A stretch of 64,000 bases of DNA, taken from contig CAMLMV010000004.1 of assembly GCA_946481275.1 (NCBI GenBank), positions 1 to 64,000 on the forward strand, in the 5' to 3' direction. Shown in pieces: positions 17,527-27,338 of the stretch. Every line of letters starts with the position of its first letter. Position 1 is the first letter of the stretch. Under the pieces are notes generated by a model. The model did not search any database. It worked only from the letters and a program-made list of their open reading frames with translations, and was not told the DNA's origin. The position numbers and the translations under genes were made by a program. This DNA comes from an uncultured Massilia sp. (GTDB lineage Bacteria > Pseudomonadota > Gammaproteobacteria > Burkholderiales > Burkholderiaceae).

Positions 17527-18222
17527 TCAGCGTCCGGGCGCCTGCATCCACGCCTTGAACGTGGCGCGGTTGCGCGAACAGACATAAATCTTGCCGCGAC
17601 CGGAAAAGCGCAGGACGAGGCCCTCGCCGCTGGTCTGGCTGTTGATCAGGTTACCCAGGAAGCCGCCGCTGGTGCCGGTCGTGATCGAGACCTCGTACTG
17701 CAGGGTGCTGTCCCAGGCGACGACGTGCGAGTTGTCGATGATCGCGTCCTTGCCCGGTTCCACGTCCAGCACGTTCATCGAGCCGAAGCCGGAGACGACC
17801 ACCTGGCCGCTGCCCGACGTCTCGGTGACGAAAAAGCCGCCGCTCTGGGCGAACAGCGCATTGCCGAGGCTCTGGGTGCGCACGCGCAGGTCGACGCTGG
17901 AACTGGCCGCGACGAACGCGCCGTCGCTGATGATGAACTGGTTCGGGCCGCAGTCGACCACCTGCATCGCACCCGGCAGCGTGGGCGACAGCAGGCAGTC
18001 GCCGTCGCCGCGGGTCGCTTCGATATGCTGCTGGAAGAACGACTCGCCGTTGGCGAAGGTGCGCATCAGCGCGCTGCCCAACCCACCCTTCATCTTGCCC
18101 TTGAGGTCGAGGGTCGATTCCATCATGACCATCGCATCCGATTCGCAGTAGATGGTCTCCCCGCGTTTCATCGACACGTGCAGGAAGGGATCGACGTCCC
18201 CGGTCACGGTAAACACTGGCAT
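17527..18222 (-). CDS. AIM24 / TIGR00266 family protein
   Basis: 231 aa, beta-helix-like protein of the AIM24 family. Motifs include ETIYCESDAMVMME, GDGDCLLSPTLPG and SGEGLVLRFSGRGKIYVCSRN. Members often sit beside TerD genes and are linked to stress and cell-surface functions, but their biochemical role is unknown. It lies between two terD genes with gaps of 20 and 29 bp, so it is almost surely in one operon with them. Confidence 0.85.
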   Translation of the reverse strand: MPVFTVTGDVDPFLHVSMKRGETIYCESDAMVMMESTLDLKGKMKGGLGSALMRTFANGESFFQQHIEATRGDGDCLLSPTLPGAMQVVDCGPNQFIISDGAFVAASSSVDLRVRTQSLGNALFAQSGGFFVTETSGSGQVVVSGFGSMNVLDVEPGKDAIIDNSHVVAWDSTLQYEVSITTGTSGGFLGNLINSQTSGEGLVLRFSGRGKIYVCSRNRATFKAWMQAPGR

Positions 18223-18251
18223 TTGGCTTCCTTTCAGGCCGGCGTTTTAAA

Positions 18252-18827
18252 TTAGACGCTCACGCCATAGTTCTTGGCGAGGGGGCCGAGGCCGCCGTTG
18301 AAACCCTGGCCCACCGCGCGGAACTTCCAGTCCGCGCCGTTACGATACACCTCGCCGAACACCATGGCCGATTCGGTCGAACCGTCTTCGGACAGGTCGT
18401 AGCGGGCGATCTCGCTGTTGTTGGCCGCGTTGATGCAGCGGATGAACGCCTTGCCGACCATGCCGAAGTTCTGGCGGCGCGTATCGCCTTCGTGGATCGT
18501 CACGGCCAGCACGATGCGGTCGACGTCGGCCGGGACCTTCGACAGGTCGATGCTGAGGGTCTCGTCATCGCCCTCGCCGGCACCGGTGCGGTTGTCGCCC
18601 GAGTGCTGCACCGAGCCGTCGGACGACTTGGCGTTGTTGTAGAAGATGAAGTCGGCATCCGAGCGGACCTTGCCCGACTGGTTCAGCAGGAACGCAACGC
18701 CGTCCAGGTCGAACGCGGCGCCATCGGTGGCGCGCACGTCCCAGCCGAGGCCCAGTTTGAGGCTGGACAGGCCCGGTGCTTCCTTCGACAGGTTGACGTT
18801 ACCGCCTTTTTGCAAGCTGATTGCCAT
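18252..18827 (-). CDS. TerD-family stress protein
   Basis: 191 aa TerD domain protein. It starts [16 protein letters not shown] and shows [36 protein letters not shown] (acidic calcium-binding loop) and [13 protein letters not shown] clear paralogue of the gene at 16925-17506. It is second in the DUF475-terD-AIM24-terD set. Confidence 0.93.
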   Translation of the reverse strand: MAISLQKGGNVNLSKEAPGLSSLKLGLGWDVRATDGAAFDLDGVAFLLNQSGKVRSDADFIFYNNAKSSDGSVQHSGDNRTGAGEGDDETLSIDLSKVPADVDRIVLAVTIHEGDTRRQNFGMVGKAFIRCINAANNSEIARYDLSEDGSTESAMVFGEVYRNGADWKFRAVGQGFNGGLGPLAKNYGVSV

Positions 18828-18862
18828 GATGATTCTCCTTCAGGTTAAAAGTACTTCTTCAT

Positions 18863-19933
18863 TCATTCGACGCGGGCGAACTCTTTGCCGCCCACACCCA
18901 ACGCTTCCTGCTTCTTGCGATACCGGATCGACGACCACACCGAGGCACCGATGAAGGCGACACCCGCGAGACCCGTGACCAGCTCCGGCACGTGGAACTT
19001 CATACTCGCCAGCATGATCAGGGCCAGGATACCGATCGCGTAGTGAGCGCCGTGCTCCAGGTACACGAACTGGTCGAGCGTGCCCTTTTCCACCAGGTAC
19101 ACCGTCAGCGAACGCACGAACATCGCACCGATCGCCAGGCCCAGCATGATGATCACGACGTCGTTGGTGATGGCAAACGCGCCGATCACGCCGTCGAAGC
19201 TGAACGATGCATCCAGCACTTCCAGGTACAGGAAGCCGCCGATACCGCCGCGCTTGACCATCTCGCCGACGTCGCCGCCGCCCTCTTCCGACTTCTCGAG
19301 CAGGTTCGACAGCACGTCCACGCCGACGTAGATCAGGATGCCCCACAGGCCCGAGATCAGCACGACCATCTTCTGCGCTTCCGGCACCAGCGACAGGCTG
19401 CCCATCAGTGCACCGATCGAGATCATCACGGCGATCGACGACACCTTGCCGAGCGAGCCCAGCTTCTCTTCGAAGTGGCCGAGCCAGTGATGTTCCTTCT
19501 CTTCATCGAACAGGAAGTTCAGGAAGACCAGCAGCAGGAACATGCCGCCGAATGCCGCCACTTCCGCGTGGTGGTTCGTCAGGTGCATCGAGTACTGCTT
19601 CGGATCCTGCAAGGCCATGTTCCACACGTCCATCAGGCCCAGGTCGGCCGCCACAGCGACGATCACGAGCGGGAACAGCAGGCGCATACCGAACACGGCG
19701 ATGATGATGCCGACGCCCAGGAACAGCTTTTTCCAGAACTCGTCCCACGTTTTCAGTACGGAGGCGTTGACCACCGCGTTGTCGAACGACAGCGAGACTT
19801 CCATGACCGCGAGAATCGCGGCGATACCCATCGCCGTCAGCGCGCCGGCCAGGCCGGCATGCTCGTAGCCCCACCAGCCCGAACCCAGCAGGCACAGCGC
19901 CGTGACGATGAACGACACCCTAAAATGCTTCAT
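18863..19933 (-). CDS. DUF475 membrane protein (TerC superfamily)
   Basis: 356 aa integral membrane protein with about nine hydrophobic segments. The double motif LAVMEVSLSFDNAVVNA and LDASFSFDGVIGAFAI, each with an acidic residue in a helix (FDN/FDG), is the hallmark of TerC-like proteins, which are now tied to metal-ion handling. The start at 19933 has AAGGGA upstream. First gene of the Ter set; 36 bp before terD. A regulator gene of NhaR type diverges from it. Confidence 0.88.
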   Translation of the reverse strand: MKHFRVSFIVTALCLLGSGWWGYEHAGLAGALTAMGIAAILAVMEVSLSFDNAVVNASVLKTWDEFWKKLFLGVGIIIAVFGMRLLFPLVIVAVAADLGLMDVWNMALQDPKQYSMHLTNHHAEVAAFGGMFLLLVFLNFLFDEEKEHHWLGHFEEKLGSLGKVSSIAVMISIGALMGSLSLVPEAQKMVVLISGLWGILIYVGVDVLSNLLEKSEEGGGDVGEMVKRGGIGGFLYLEVLDASFSFDGVIGAFAITNDVVIIMLGLAIGAMFVRSLTVYLVEKGTLDQFVYLEHGAHYAIGILALIMLASMKFHVPELVTGLAGVAFIGASVWSSIRYRKKQEALGVGGKEFARVE

Positions 19934-20055
19934 TCTTATGTCCCTTCTTGGGATATGTGTTGTTGACAAGGCGCAGTGTAGAGGCGATGATCCAATTGAA
20001 AAAGCGAAGATAACAAGAGAGTCACTTCGAAAAAACCTGCGTTATTCACGTGATA

Positions 20056-20967
20056 ATGAAATCCGACATCAATTTCCGCCACCTGTATTACTTCTGGGTC
20101 GTGGCCAACGAAGGCGGCATTACGCGCGCCGCCGAGCGGCTTGGACTCGCCGTGCAGACGGTCAGTTCGCAATTGACGCTGCTGGAGCAATCGCTGGGCA
20201 AGACGCTGTTCGCGCAGCAGGGCCGGCGGCTCGTGCTGACGGAAGCGGGCCGGCTGGCGCTGGGTTATGCCGACCAGATCTTCTTGCTGGGCGAGCAGAT
20301 GCAGGAGGCGCTGAACGAATTCGACAGCGGCCGCACGCGCCTCACGGTGGGCATCTCGGACTCGCTGCCGAAGCTGTCGGCCTACCGCATGCTGGAAGCG
20401 GTCACGCGCATGGACCGGCCCGTGCGCATCGTCTGCTATGAAGACCAGTTCGAGGCGCTGCTGGCCGACCTTGCGCTGCACAAGCTGGACGTCGTGCTGA
20501 CCGACCGCGAAGTGCGCGCCGGCGCGACCTTGAAGGTGTTCAGCCACCAGTTGTTCGACAGCGAGATGGTGGTCGTGGGCACACCCACGCTCGCGCAGCG
20601 CTACGCCGCCGGCAACGAGTTCCCACAGAATCTGAACAGCGCGCCGTTCCTGCTGCCGGCACGTAATAATGCCCTGCGGGGCAAGATCGACGAATGGTTC
20701 GTACAGCACCACGTGCGGCCGGACGTGGTGGGCGAGTTCGAGGACAACGCCCTCCTCAACACGTTCGGACGGCGCGGCCTGGGCCTGTTCTTCGCGCCGG
20801 CCGCGCTGGCGGGCGACGTCGCCGAGCAGTTCGGCGCCGTTCGGGTCGGGCTTGTTCCGACGGTGCGCGAACAGTTCTACATGATCTCGAGCGACCGCAA
20901 GATCATGCATCCGGCGGTCGAGGCCATCCTGGCGGGATCGCGAAAAGCGGCGCCTCCGGCGGCCTGA
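20056..20967 (+). CDS. nhaR: LysR-family regulator, NhaR type
   Basis: 303 aa: an N-terminal winged helix (NFRHLYYFWVVANEGGITRA and LAVQTVSSQLTLLEQSLGKTLF) and a C-terminal substrate-binding-like domain. The FRHLYYFW start and VQTVSSQL recognition helix are specific to the NhaR branch, activators of Na+/H+ antiporter genes in enterics. No nhaA is present here; the divergent neighbour is the DUF475/Ter set, which may be its target (inference). ATG 20056 is preferred over GTG 20050. Confidence 0.82.
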   Translation: MKSDINFRHLYYFWVVANEGGITRAAERLGLAVQTVSSQLTLLEQSLGKTLFAQQGRRLVLTEAGRLALGYADQIFLLGEQMQEALNEFDSGRTRLTVGISDSLPKLSAYRMLEAVTRMDRPVRIVCYEDQFEALLADLALHKLDVVLTDREVRAGATLKVFSHQLFDSEMVVVGTPTLAQRYAAGNEFPQNLNSAPFLLPARNNALRGKIDEWFVQHHVRPDVVGEFEDNALLNTFGRRGLGLFFAPAALAGDVAEQFGAVRVGLVPTVREQFYMISSDRKIMHPAVEAILAGSRKAAPPAA

Positions 20968-21015
20968 CCGTTACAATGCAGCTCGGCTTTTGCCTTTCGA
21001 TTGAACATACCTTCT

Positions 21016-22362
21016 ATGCATAATGTATTGCTCGTCGTTCTCGCGCTGCTGCTGGTGGTGCTGAACGGCTTCTTCGTGGCGGCCGAATTCGGCATCGTCA
21101 CCCTGCGCAAGACCCGCGTACGCGCCATCGCCAAGACCGGCGGCCTGCGCGGACGCATCCTCTACAAGGTCCACAGCCAGCTCGACGCTTATCTCTCCGC
21201 GTGCCAGCTGGGCATCACGCTCGCGTCGCTGGGCCTGGGCTGGGTGGGCGAACCCGCGTTCGCGAACCTGCTGGAACCCGTGTTCTCGCTGGTCGGCGTG
21301 ACCAGTCCCCAGATCATCCACGGCGTGTCGTTCGTGGTGGCATTCAGCGTGATCTCGTTCCTGCACATCGTCGTGGGCGAGCTGGCGCCGAAATCGCTGG
21401 CGATCCGCGTGCCGGAAGCGGTGGGCCTGTGGAGCGCCGTGCCGCTGTACGGCTTCTACTGGGCGATGTACCCGGCCATCTGGCTCCTCAACGCGAGCGC
21501 CAACCTCGTGCTGCGTATCGCGGGCCTCTCGGGCGTAGGCGGCCACGAGACGCATTATTCGAACGACGAACTCAAGATGATCCTGCGCACCAACACGGGC
21601 ACGCCGGGCGAACGCTTCACGCACGACGAGCGCCACATCCTCGCGCAGTCGCTGGAGTTTGCCCAGCACACGGTCGCGGACCTCATGCGCCCCATTAACG
21701 AGGTGAGCGCGCTGTACGCGAGCCGCACGCTCGAGCAGAACCTCGACACGATGCGCCGCAACCGCTTTTCGCGCTACCCGTATTTCGACGAGGACGGCGA
21801 GGAAGTGCTGGGCGTGATCCACCTGAAGGACCTGTTCTTCGCCGAGCAGTCGGGCAAGGACGTCGACGACCTGACGGAATACCTGCGTCCCGTCGAACTG
21901 ATCTCGGCGCGCACGCCGGCGATCGAACTGTTCCGCCGCTTCCGCGGCGGCGCGCCGCACTTCGCGCTGATCGGAGAGAAGGGCAAGCGCCCCGTCGGCT
22001 TCATCACGCTGGACAACCTGCTGGGCGCGATCGTCGGCGAAATCCGCGACGAGTTCCGCCTCAACGAAAACGACTGGCTGCCGCAGGGCGACGGCACGTT
22101 CATCGGCAAGGCGAGCCTGCCGATCGTGTCGCTCGAACGCGTGCTCGGCATCGACATCGACAACGAAGCGATGGGGCTGGATGAGGTCGAATCCGTCGGC
22201 GGCCTGCTGATGGCCAAGCTGGGAGATATTCCCAAGCAGGGGCAGCGCATCGAGTTTCCCAGGTTCGACGTGGTCGTCAAGAAGACCAACGGGCCGCGCA
22301 TCCTGCTCGTGAAAGTCATTCCGCAGCTGGAGCGCGGGGCGGATGAGGATGATCTGGATTGA
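21016..22362 (+). CDS. CNNM/CorC-type hemolysin-family transporter
   Basis: 448 aa. N-terminal DUF21 (CNNM) membrane domain with four helices (about 3-25, 60-80, 97-120, 135-158), then two CBS domains (DLMRPINEVSALYASRTLEQ and LRPVELISARTPAIELFRRF), and a C-terminal CorC/HlyC domain (about 358-430). Relatives export Mg2+ or Co2+; an efflux role is likely but the ion is not shown by sequence. ATG at 21016 is chosen over a TTG at 21001. Confidence 0.9.
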   Translation: MHNVLLVVLALLLVVLNGFFVAAEFGIVTLRKTRVRAIAKTGGLRGRILYKVHSQLDAYLSACQLGITLASLGLGWVGEPAFANLLEPVFSLVGVTSPQIIHGVSFVVAFSVISFLHIVVGELAPKSLAIRVPEAVGLWSAVPLYGFYWAMYPAIWLLNASANLVLRIAGLSGVGGHETHYSNDELKMILRTNTGTPGERFTHDERHILAQSLEFAQHTVADLMRPINEVSALYASRTLEQNLDTMRRNRFSRYPYFDEDGEEVLGVIHLKDLFFAEQSGKDVDDLTEYLRPVELISARTPAIELFRRFRGGAPHFALIGEKGKRPVGFITLDNLLGAIVGEIRDEFRLNENDWLPQGDGTFIGKASLPIVSLERVLGIDIDNEAMGLDEVESVGGLLMAKLGDIPKQGQRIEFPRFDVVVKKTNGPRILLVKVIPQLERGADEDDLD

Positions 22363-22366
22363 GGGC

Positions 22367-23812
22367 TCAGTCGGAACGCGTGACGCTCTGAACTTCGAAA
22401 CGGGCCTTTTCCGGCTCGCAGGGTAAATTGTTCAAGGCCCGCATGTCGGATCCGACGCAGGAAACGCCGTCGCCGATATAGTTGTTGATCGCCCCCGTGA
22501 ACCGCACCTGGCCTGGGCAATGGCCGATGTAATTTACCTTGACTGTCTCGAGCAGCTGCTTTCCGCCTGGGATAGTGCCACCGATGCGTACGTCGTCCTT
22601 GCCGCACGACTTGGCGGCCAGGCGGATGCTACTGCGCAGCCGCGTCAGGTAATTCGCGATGTCGCGTTCGCGGGCTGCAACTTTCTCGGCTTCGGCTCGG
22701 GCTTGCCTTTCCTCGGCGGCTTGCAGGAGTCGCCGCCGCCGCTGTTCGGCCTCGTGTTCGCGGACTGCGACTTCTTCGGCAGCCCCAGTCTTGCGTTGCT
22801 GTTCGGCCGCCTGCGCAGCTTGGCGCAGTCCGGCGGCGGCCGTCTCGGCGCGCACGCGAGACTGCTGGGATTGTGTCGGCTGGGATTGCGACCGCAGCGT
22901 CTGCCGCGCATTAGCGACGCGCCCGGCCACATTCGCGGCCGCCCTGCTCGGCGTAGGCGTGGCGGCGGCCGAAGCTGCTGCCTGGCTGCGGGCCTGTTCT
23001 TGCTGGCGTAGGCGCGCCAATGTCTCGTTCAGACTGGCGGTCGATTGCGCAACGTTGGCCTCGGCCTCGGCATTGGCGGTCTGCAGTTCCTCGTTCAACG
23101 CGCTCATGAAGGCGCTGAATTCCCGTGCGCTTTGCCGGTCTTCGTCGCGGAGTCGCTGCCATCGCGCGTAACGCGCGGCATCGCGGGCAAAGGAGGAGAC
23201 GTGGTCCTGAAATTTCGTTTCGAGCAGTTCGGCAACGCCGAGCGCATTCTTGAGCTCTGCTGGCGCGATCGTTGACGGAACCAGATCGTACGGCACTGTT
23301 TCCGCCGCCTTCCCGTTTTCAAAGTTTACATTGGTCCCATACATCTTCCCGCTCTCGAGCGCCATGCGGTAACCCCAGTTCGACTGGCGGGCCGTCGTTG
23401 GCTTGAACAAACCCGCATTGTCGTTGAGTTCGACGAGACAGTTGTTGCCATCAATGGCGAATTGATCGTTATCCTCGTACGTAGCCTCGCAATAGGCATT
23501 GTGATATACCGACCAACCGAGTACCGACGCCACATGCCATTCGCTGCCGCGCTTACGGCGCAGCTGGTACAGGATCGTCTTGGCGCCATTTGCAATCCAC
23601 GTGTCAGTGATGGAGGAAGTGACTATCATCTTGCCTTCCATGGCGGCGACAGCGCCGCGCAGCTTCGGCAAGCTGGACGAATCGCGCATTGGCGCGGCCT
23701 GCAACGGCAAGTCGGTGTAGCTATTGGGCGCGGATGCGCAACCGCCCAACAGGGCGGATATTACAAACGGCACGACGACGAGCCTTGCGCGTACGTTCAG
23801 ACGTGTGTGCAT
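22367..23812 (-). CDS. Lipoprotein with coiled-coil middle and Cys-containing C-terminal module
   Basis: 481 aa. The signal from ATG 23812 ends in lipobox LLGGC (Cys25), so it is probably a lipid-anchored envelope protein. Residues about 30-230 form a globular part with several Cys (HNAYCEATYE, GNNCLVEL). Residues about 230-390 are Ala/Gln/Arg/Glu-rich and likely coiled coil. The last ~90 residues carry a module (KSCGKDDVRIGGTIPGGKQ, GHCPGQVRFTGAINNYIGDG) that is repeated in the neighbouring gene at 24035-25044. I do not recognise the family. Same strand as the neighbour, gap about 220 bp. Confidence 0.7.
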   Translation of the reverse strand: MHTRLNVRARLVVVPFVISALLGGCASAPNSYTDLPLQAAPMRDSSSLPKLRGAVAAMEGKMIVTSSITDTWIANGAKTILYQLRRKRGSEWHVASVLGWSVYHNAYCEATYEDNDQFAIDGNNCLVELNDNAGLFKPTTARQSNWGYRMALESGKMYGTNVNFENGKAAETVPYDLVPSTIAPAELKNALGVAELLETKFQDHVSSFARDAARYARWQRLRDEDRQSAREFSAFMSALNEELQTANAEAEANVAQSTASLNETLARLRQQEQARSQAAASAAATPTPSRAAANVAGRVANARQTLRSQSQPTQSQQSRVRAETAAAGLRQAAQAAEQQRKTGAAEEVAVREHEAEQRRRRLLQAAEERQARAEAEKVAARERDIANYLTRLRSSIRLAAKSCGKDDVRIGGTIPGGKQLLETVKVNYIGHCPGQVRFTGAINNYIGDGVSCVGSDMRALNNLPCEPEKARFEVQSVTRSD

Positions 23813-24034
23813 GGCCGGCAGCCTGCTCCACACCAACCAGCCTGAGGACCCGCACGCAACGCGTCCATTCATCGAATGAGGAACCCCGGACGTTTTTGGT
23901 GGCCGGTCAATCGCTGCTCTTGTCATCTTGCTTCTCCATTACCAACATATTTGTCATACCCGAATGCGCTCCGAAGCACATCGGTAAACTGGCTGCGTTT
24001 CCCGGAATTTGTGGAAAACGTTTTTCCTTGCGGT

Positions 24035-25044
24035 TTACTCGGCCGGCGTAACGTCATCGACTTTGATGCTCACGTCTTCCGCCTTGCAGGGAATATGGGT
24101 CGGCAACATGTCCGATTCGCTACAAGACAGCCCGTTGCCGACATAGCGTTGGAACACTCCGCTGGCCTTAACCCCGCCAGGACAATGGGCCGTGTAGTGC
24201 ACGTCGATCTGCTCCACGAGCTTCTTCCCCGGCGGGATACTGCCGCCAATGCGGATGTCGTCCAACGCGCGAGCTTTGGCGGCGAGGTGGATGCGGCTAC
24301 GCAGGCCGGCCAAGTAATTGTCGACAGCTTTGGTGCGGACAGCGGGCTTGCGTATTTCGGGTGCGTTTGCGCCTGCGGCCGGACTACGGCGAGCACCGTA
24401 GGCGGCGGTAGTTCAGGGCCATCCACGCGCTTGTCGATGCCTATGTGCAGCGGCGTGCCTTCGCCCTTGTTGCGGATCGATACGAGGAACTCCTCTTCCT
24501 TCGCCTTGCTGTAGGGGACGAACAGGTACTGCCACACGTCCGCAACGAAAAACAGGCCGCTGACCGTTGGCACAAGCATGAACTCGCTGAACGGACCACC
24601 CGCGAACACTATGGCGCCATTCGCTTGGGGAAAACCTGTGGGCCCATGCTTGCTGAGATGAAGGCGCTGCAGGGCCTCGCTGTACACGATGACGTCGGAT
24701 GTAATGTCCCAATGCTTGCCTTGCAGCGTACGGGACGCAAAGACCATCGACTTGCCCTTTTCCTGCCATTCGACGGTGAGGAGGATCGGACTGTCGAAAC
24801 CACGGTTGATGAAGGTCTTGCCCGGCAGGTCCGCCAAGAACCCCCAACGTGCACGCAAAGCAGGATCGACAGGATGCGACGGGTCGCTCAGCGCATCCAG
24901 CTTCACACGCGGCCCTTTGTCGGCATAGACCCTGTCGTATTTGGCGCGTGCTTCAACAGGCGTGAGTTCGGTGGCGCAGCCTGCAAGTCCGAGGCAAAGC
25001 GCGATGGCCGCGATGGTGCCGAAAATTCGTTTGAAGCTCATCAT
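24035..25044 (-). pseudogene. Lipoprotein gene with apparent -1 frameshift
   Basis: The N-terminal part, from ATG 25044 (AAGGG upstream; lipobox GLAGC), reads cleanly to about PPPTVLAVVRP near 24380. Beyond that the frame gives low-complexity nonsense and stops at 24070. In the -1 frame, open from about 24412 to 24035, the sequence continues with LRSRIHLAAK, DDIRIGGSIPPGKKLVEQ and AHCPGGVKASGVFQRYVGNG, which aligns with the C-terminus of the lipoprotein at 22367-23812. So a one-base loss lies between about 24320 and 24412, or this is a sequencing error or a programmed shift. It starts directly after the upstream gene's stop. Function unknown. Confidence 0.72.
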
Positions 25045-25046
25045 CC

Positions 25047-25865
25047 TCAGCCCTTCACGCACATGCAGGTACTGTGGAGCTTGCCCTCCCGGACCTCGAT
25101 CTTTTCGGTGTCCCGCTTTTTCAATTGCTCCCGCAACAGGTTCTTGACTTGATCGATCACGCCGCGCGACTTCGGCTTGCCCGGATCCGCCAGCTGGACG
25201 GCCGCCGCGAATTCGCGCACGTCGCGGCCAAGCGGCACGTTGGCGCCGCCGCCAGGCGGTACCTCGACCACGTCCGGCTGCAGGATGCCATTGATACGAA
25301 AGCGCAGCACAGCCTTACGGTCCTGGTGCGGATTGCGCACCTGCGCATGCACGGTCGACTTGCCGTCGCCCTCGCTGGCCAGGTAGCTCACCTGCACGCC
25401 ATCGTAGTCGCGGATCAGCCTGCGCATGCCATCGCCGGTCCAAGTGCGCACGATCTCGGGTTCGCTCAGGAAGTAGCTGCGGTACTCAGCCACATGGGCG
25501 GCCAGGCGCCGCTTCGCATCCTCCTCGTCGTCGCCGGTGATGGTGGCGTACCTGGTGTATTCACAGTCGCTGGCGTACAGGCCGGAGCGTCCCTGGTACT
25601 TGTAGACGATGCTGTAGCGCCCTGGCGGCAGGATGTCGGTCTGCATGTCCGTCATGTCCTCGAGCGAGCGCAGGCGCTCCCCCTCCGCTTTCGCTGCGTG
25701 CTCGGTGGGCTGCACGGACATGCTGAGCTGCTTGTGCGGACAGCCGCTCGCGCTGACGGGCTGGTGGGCGCTGTGGACCACGAGATAGCCGGTGTCTGCG
25801 GCAAGCAGCGGGGCAGACAATGAGGCTGCAAGGGCGAATAGCAGGAAGGATAGAGGGCAGTTCAT
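25047..25865 (-). CDS. Secreted protein of unknown function
   Basis: 272 aa. Signal peptide MNCPLSFLLFALAASLS ending near LLAAD. The mature part has Cys residues (ASGCPHKQLSM, YASDCEYTRY, STCMCVKG at the very end) and a middle resembling a surface-exposed beta domain (LPPGRYSIVYKYQGRSG). No family recognised. Its stop touches the start of the frameshifted lipoprotein gene, so the two are one transcription unit. No clear ribosome site at 25865; a start further upstream is possible. Confidence 0.65.
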   Translation of the reverse strand: MNCPLSFLLFALAASLSAPLLAADTGYLVVHSAHQPVSASGCPHKQLSMSVQPTEHAAKAEGERLRSLEDMTDMQTDILPPGRYSIVYKYQGRSGLYASDCEYTRYATITGDDEEDAKRRLAAHVAEYRSYFLSEPEIVRTWTGDGMRRLIRDYDGVQVSYLASEGDGKSTVHAQVRNPHQDRKAVLRFRINGILQPDVVEVPPGGGANVPLGRDVREFAAAVQLADPGKPKSRGVIDQVKNLLREQLKKRDTEKIEVREGKLHSTCMCVKG

Positions 25866-26118
25866 GTGCGCATACACGATTGGACACATGAGTATCGAAC
25901 TGAGTTGCCATTGCGGCAACATATCTCCGGGACGGCTGCTTTGTATATGACCATGCGCCGCATGATGTTCGCCGCCATTTTTTTCGATTCCTCCAGGATT
26001 AGCATGCGTCGCTTCCTTCCGGCTTCGAGCATGACCACAAAATTCTGGAGGCGACACCGTCAATATCGCCGAGCGGTGAATAATGCGCATCCACAACATT
26101 GTGGATGGCAAAAAAGGG

Positions 26119-27231
26119 TCAGTTGAGCAGCCCCTGGACGAGCTGCAGGACATCGATCTGTCGCGTACAACCGGTTTTCTCGAGAATGGCACGCAGCTGG
26201 CTTCGGACGGTCGACATGCGTGCTCCGCGCTGGTTGGCAATCTGGCCTGCATCCAGTCCGGCGAGCAACAGGCCAAGCACATCCGCTTCGGCCACTGTCA
26301 ACGAATACAGTCCGGCTACCTGGCTCATTACCTGGGTGCGGTCGGTACGCGGCAGGTCGAGCATCAGCACGTACCGCGGCCGGTAAAAGCTGCCGGCAAG
26401 GGTAGGCACTTCCTGCGGCAGGGGCACCAGAGTGCCTTTCAGAAGTAATGGCGCGCACCTGGACCGAACGACGAACCCGGCGCTGCAGCGGGTGGTGCGA
26501 ACGCACGCGAACAAATCTGCGAAGGCTGGAAAACTGCTCATGCCAAGTCCGGTCACGCGGCCGTTGCGAGTGCGGATCAGCGCGTCGGCATCCTGCGCTA
26601 TTTGTGTGGCAAGTTCGTTGGCATCGACGATGCGCGCATCGTCGTCGAGCAGGAGCCAGGCCGCGGATCGTGTCGTCCCGAACGTATCCGCGATTTGTTG
26701 TTGGAGGTGAAGACGGCGGAGGCGACGCTGGGACTGCAGCGCCAACTGCAAGTGCGGGAGCAGACGGCGAAGTTTGCGGCAGTCGATGTCGTCGAAATCA
26801 TCACGGGCCGCGGTCCGGTACCAGCACAGGTTGGTAAACGGTACGTCGTCAGAGGATTTCCCGTCGAACAAGACGGAGCCGAGCATTTTCCCCAGGCCTG
26901 CACGTCGGCCAAACTCGTTATAGAAACTGCTCCGCTCCAGCTCTCGTTGTGTAACCAGCTGAGAACCTGTCACCACGACGTTTTTTTTCATCATGCCGCG
27001 GCGCGCGGCGCTGTCGGCCCAAACGTCGAACTGGTTCCAATACGACGCAAATCCGGCCACATCGTCCGGGCTGATGTTCTGTCCGATGAGGGTATCGTCC
27101 GGGTCAATCGCAGAGTGCGAGGTGAATAGAAAGGACGACTCGGCCCGGAACAATTTTCCGACGACTTCCATCATGACCGGCATACGCTCTGGCACCAAAG
27201 CGTCGGCGTAAATTTGCTGGATAATGTTCAT
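26119..27231 (-). CDS. LuxR-family transcriptional regulator with unknown sensor domain
   Basis: 370 aa. The C-terminal helix-turn-helix (about 305-368) reads LTVAEADVLGLLLAGLDAGQ, then VRSQLRAILEKTGCTRQIDV. The N-terminal 300 residues have no receiver or autoinducer motif that I can see; a sensor role is inferred. In this frame there is no nearby kinase. It lies 250 bp upstream of the secreted-protein genes in the same direction and may control them. Confidence 0.82.
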   Translation of the reverse strand: MNIIQQIYADALVPERMPVMMEVVGKLFRAESSFLFTSHSAIDPDDTLIGQNISPDDVAGFASYWNQFDVWADSAARRGMMKKNVVVTGSQLVTQRELERSSFYNEFGRRAGLGKMLGSVLFDGKSSDDVPFTNLCWYRTAARDDFDDIDCRKLRRLLPHLQLALQSQRRLRRLHLQQQIADTFGTTRSAAWLLLDDDARIVDANELATQIAQDADALIRTRNGRVTGLGMSSFPAFADLFACVRTTRCSAGFVVRSRCAPLLLKGTLVPLPQEVPTLAGSFYRPRYVLMLDLPRTDRTQVMSQVAGLYSLTVAEADVLGLLLAGLDAGQIANQRGARMSTVRSQLRAILEKTGCTRQIDVLQLVQGLLN

Positions 27232-27338
27232 TCATCGAAATCATAATTGCCGTAAGCACAACAGTACATACATTTATTCCATTGCGCTAGTAGGCGAGAT
27301 CGCGGCCGATGGTCTACGCCCGATCTGCATCCGGGGGT

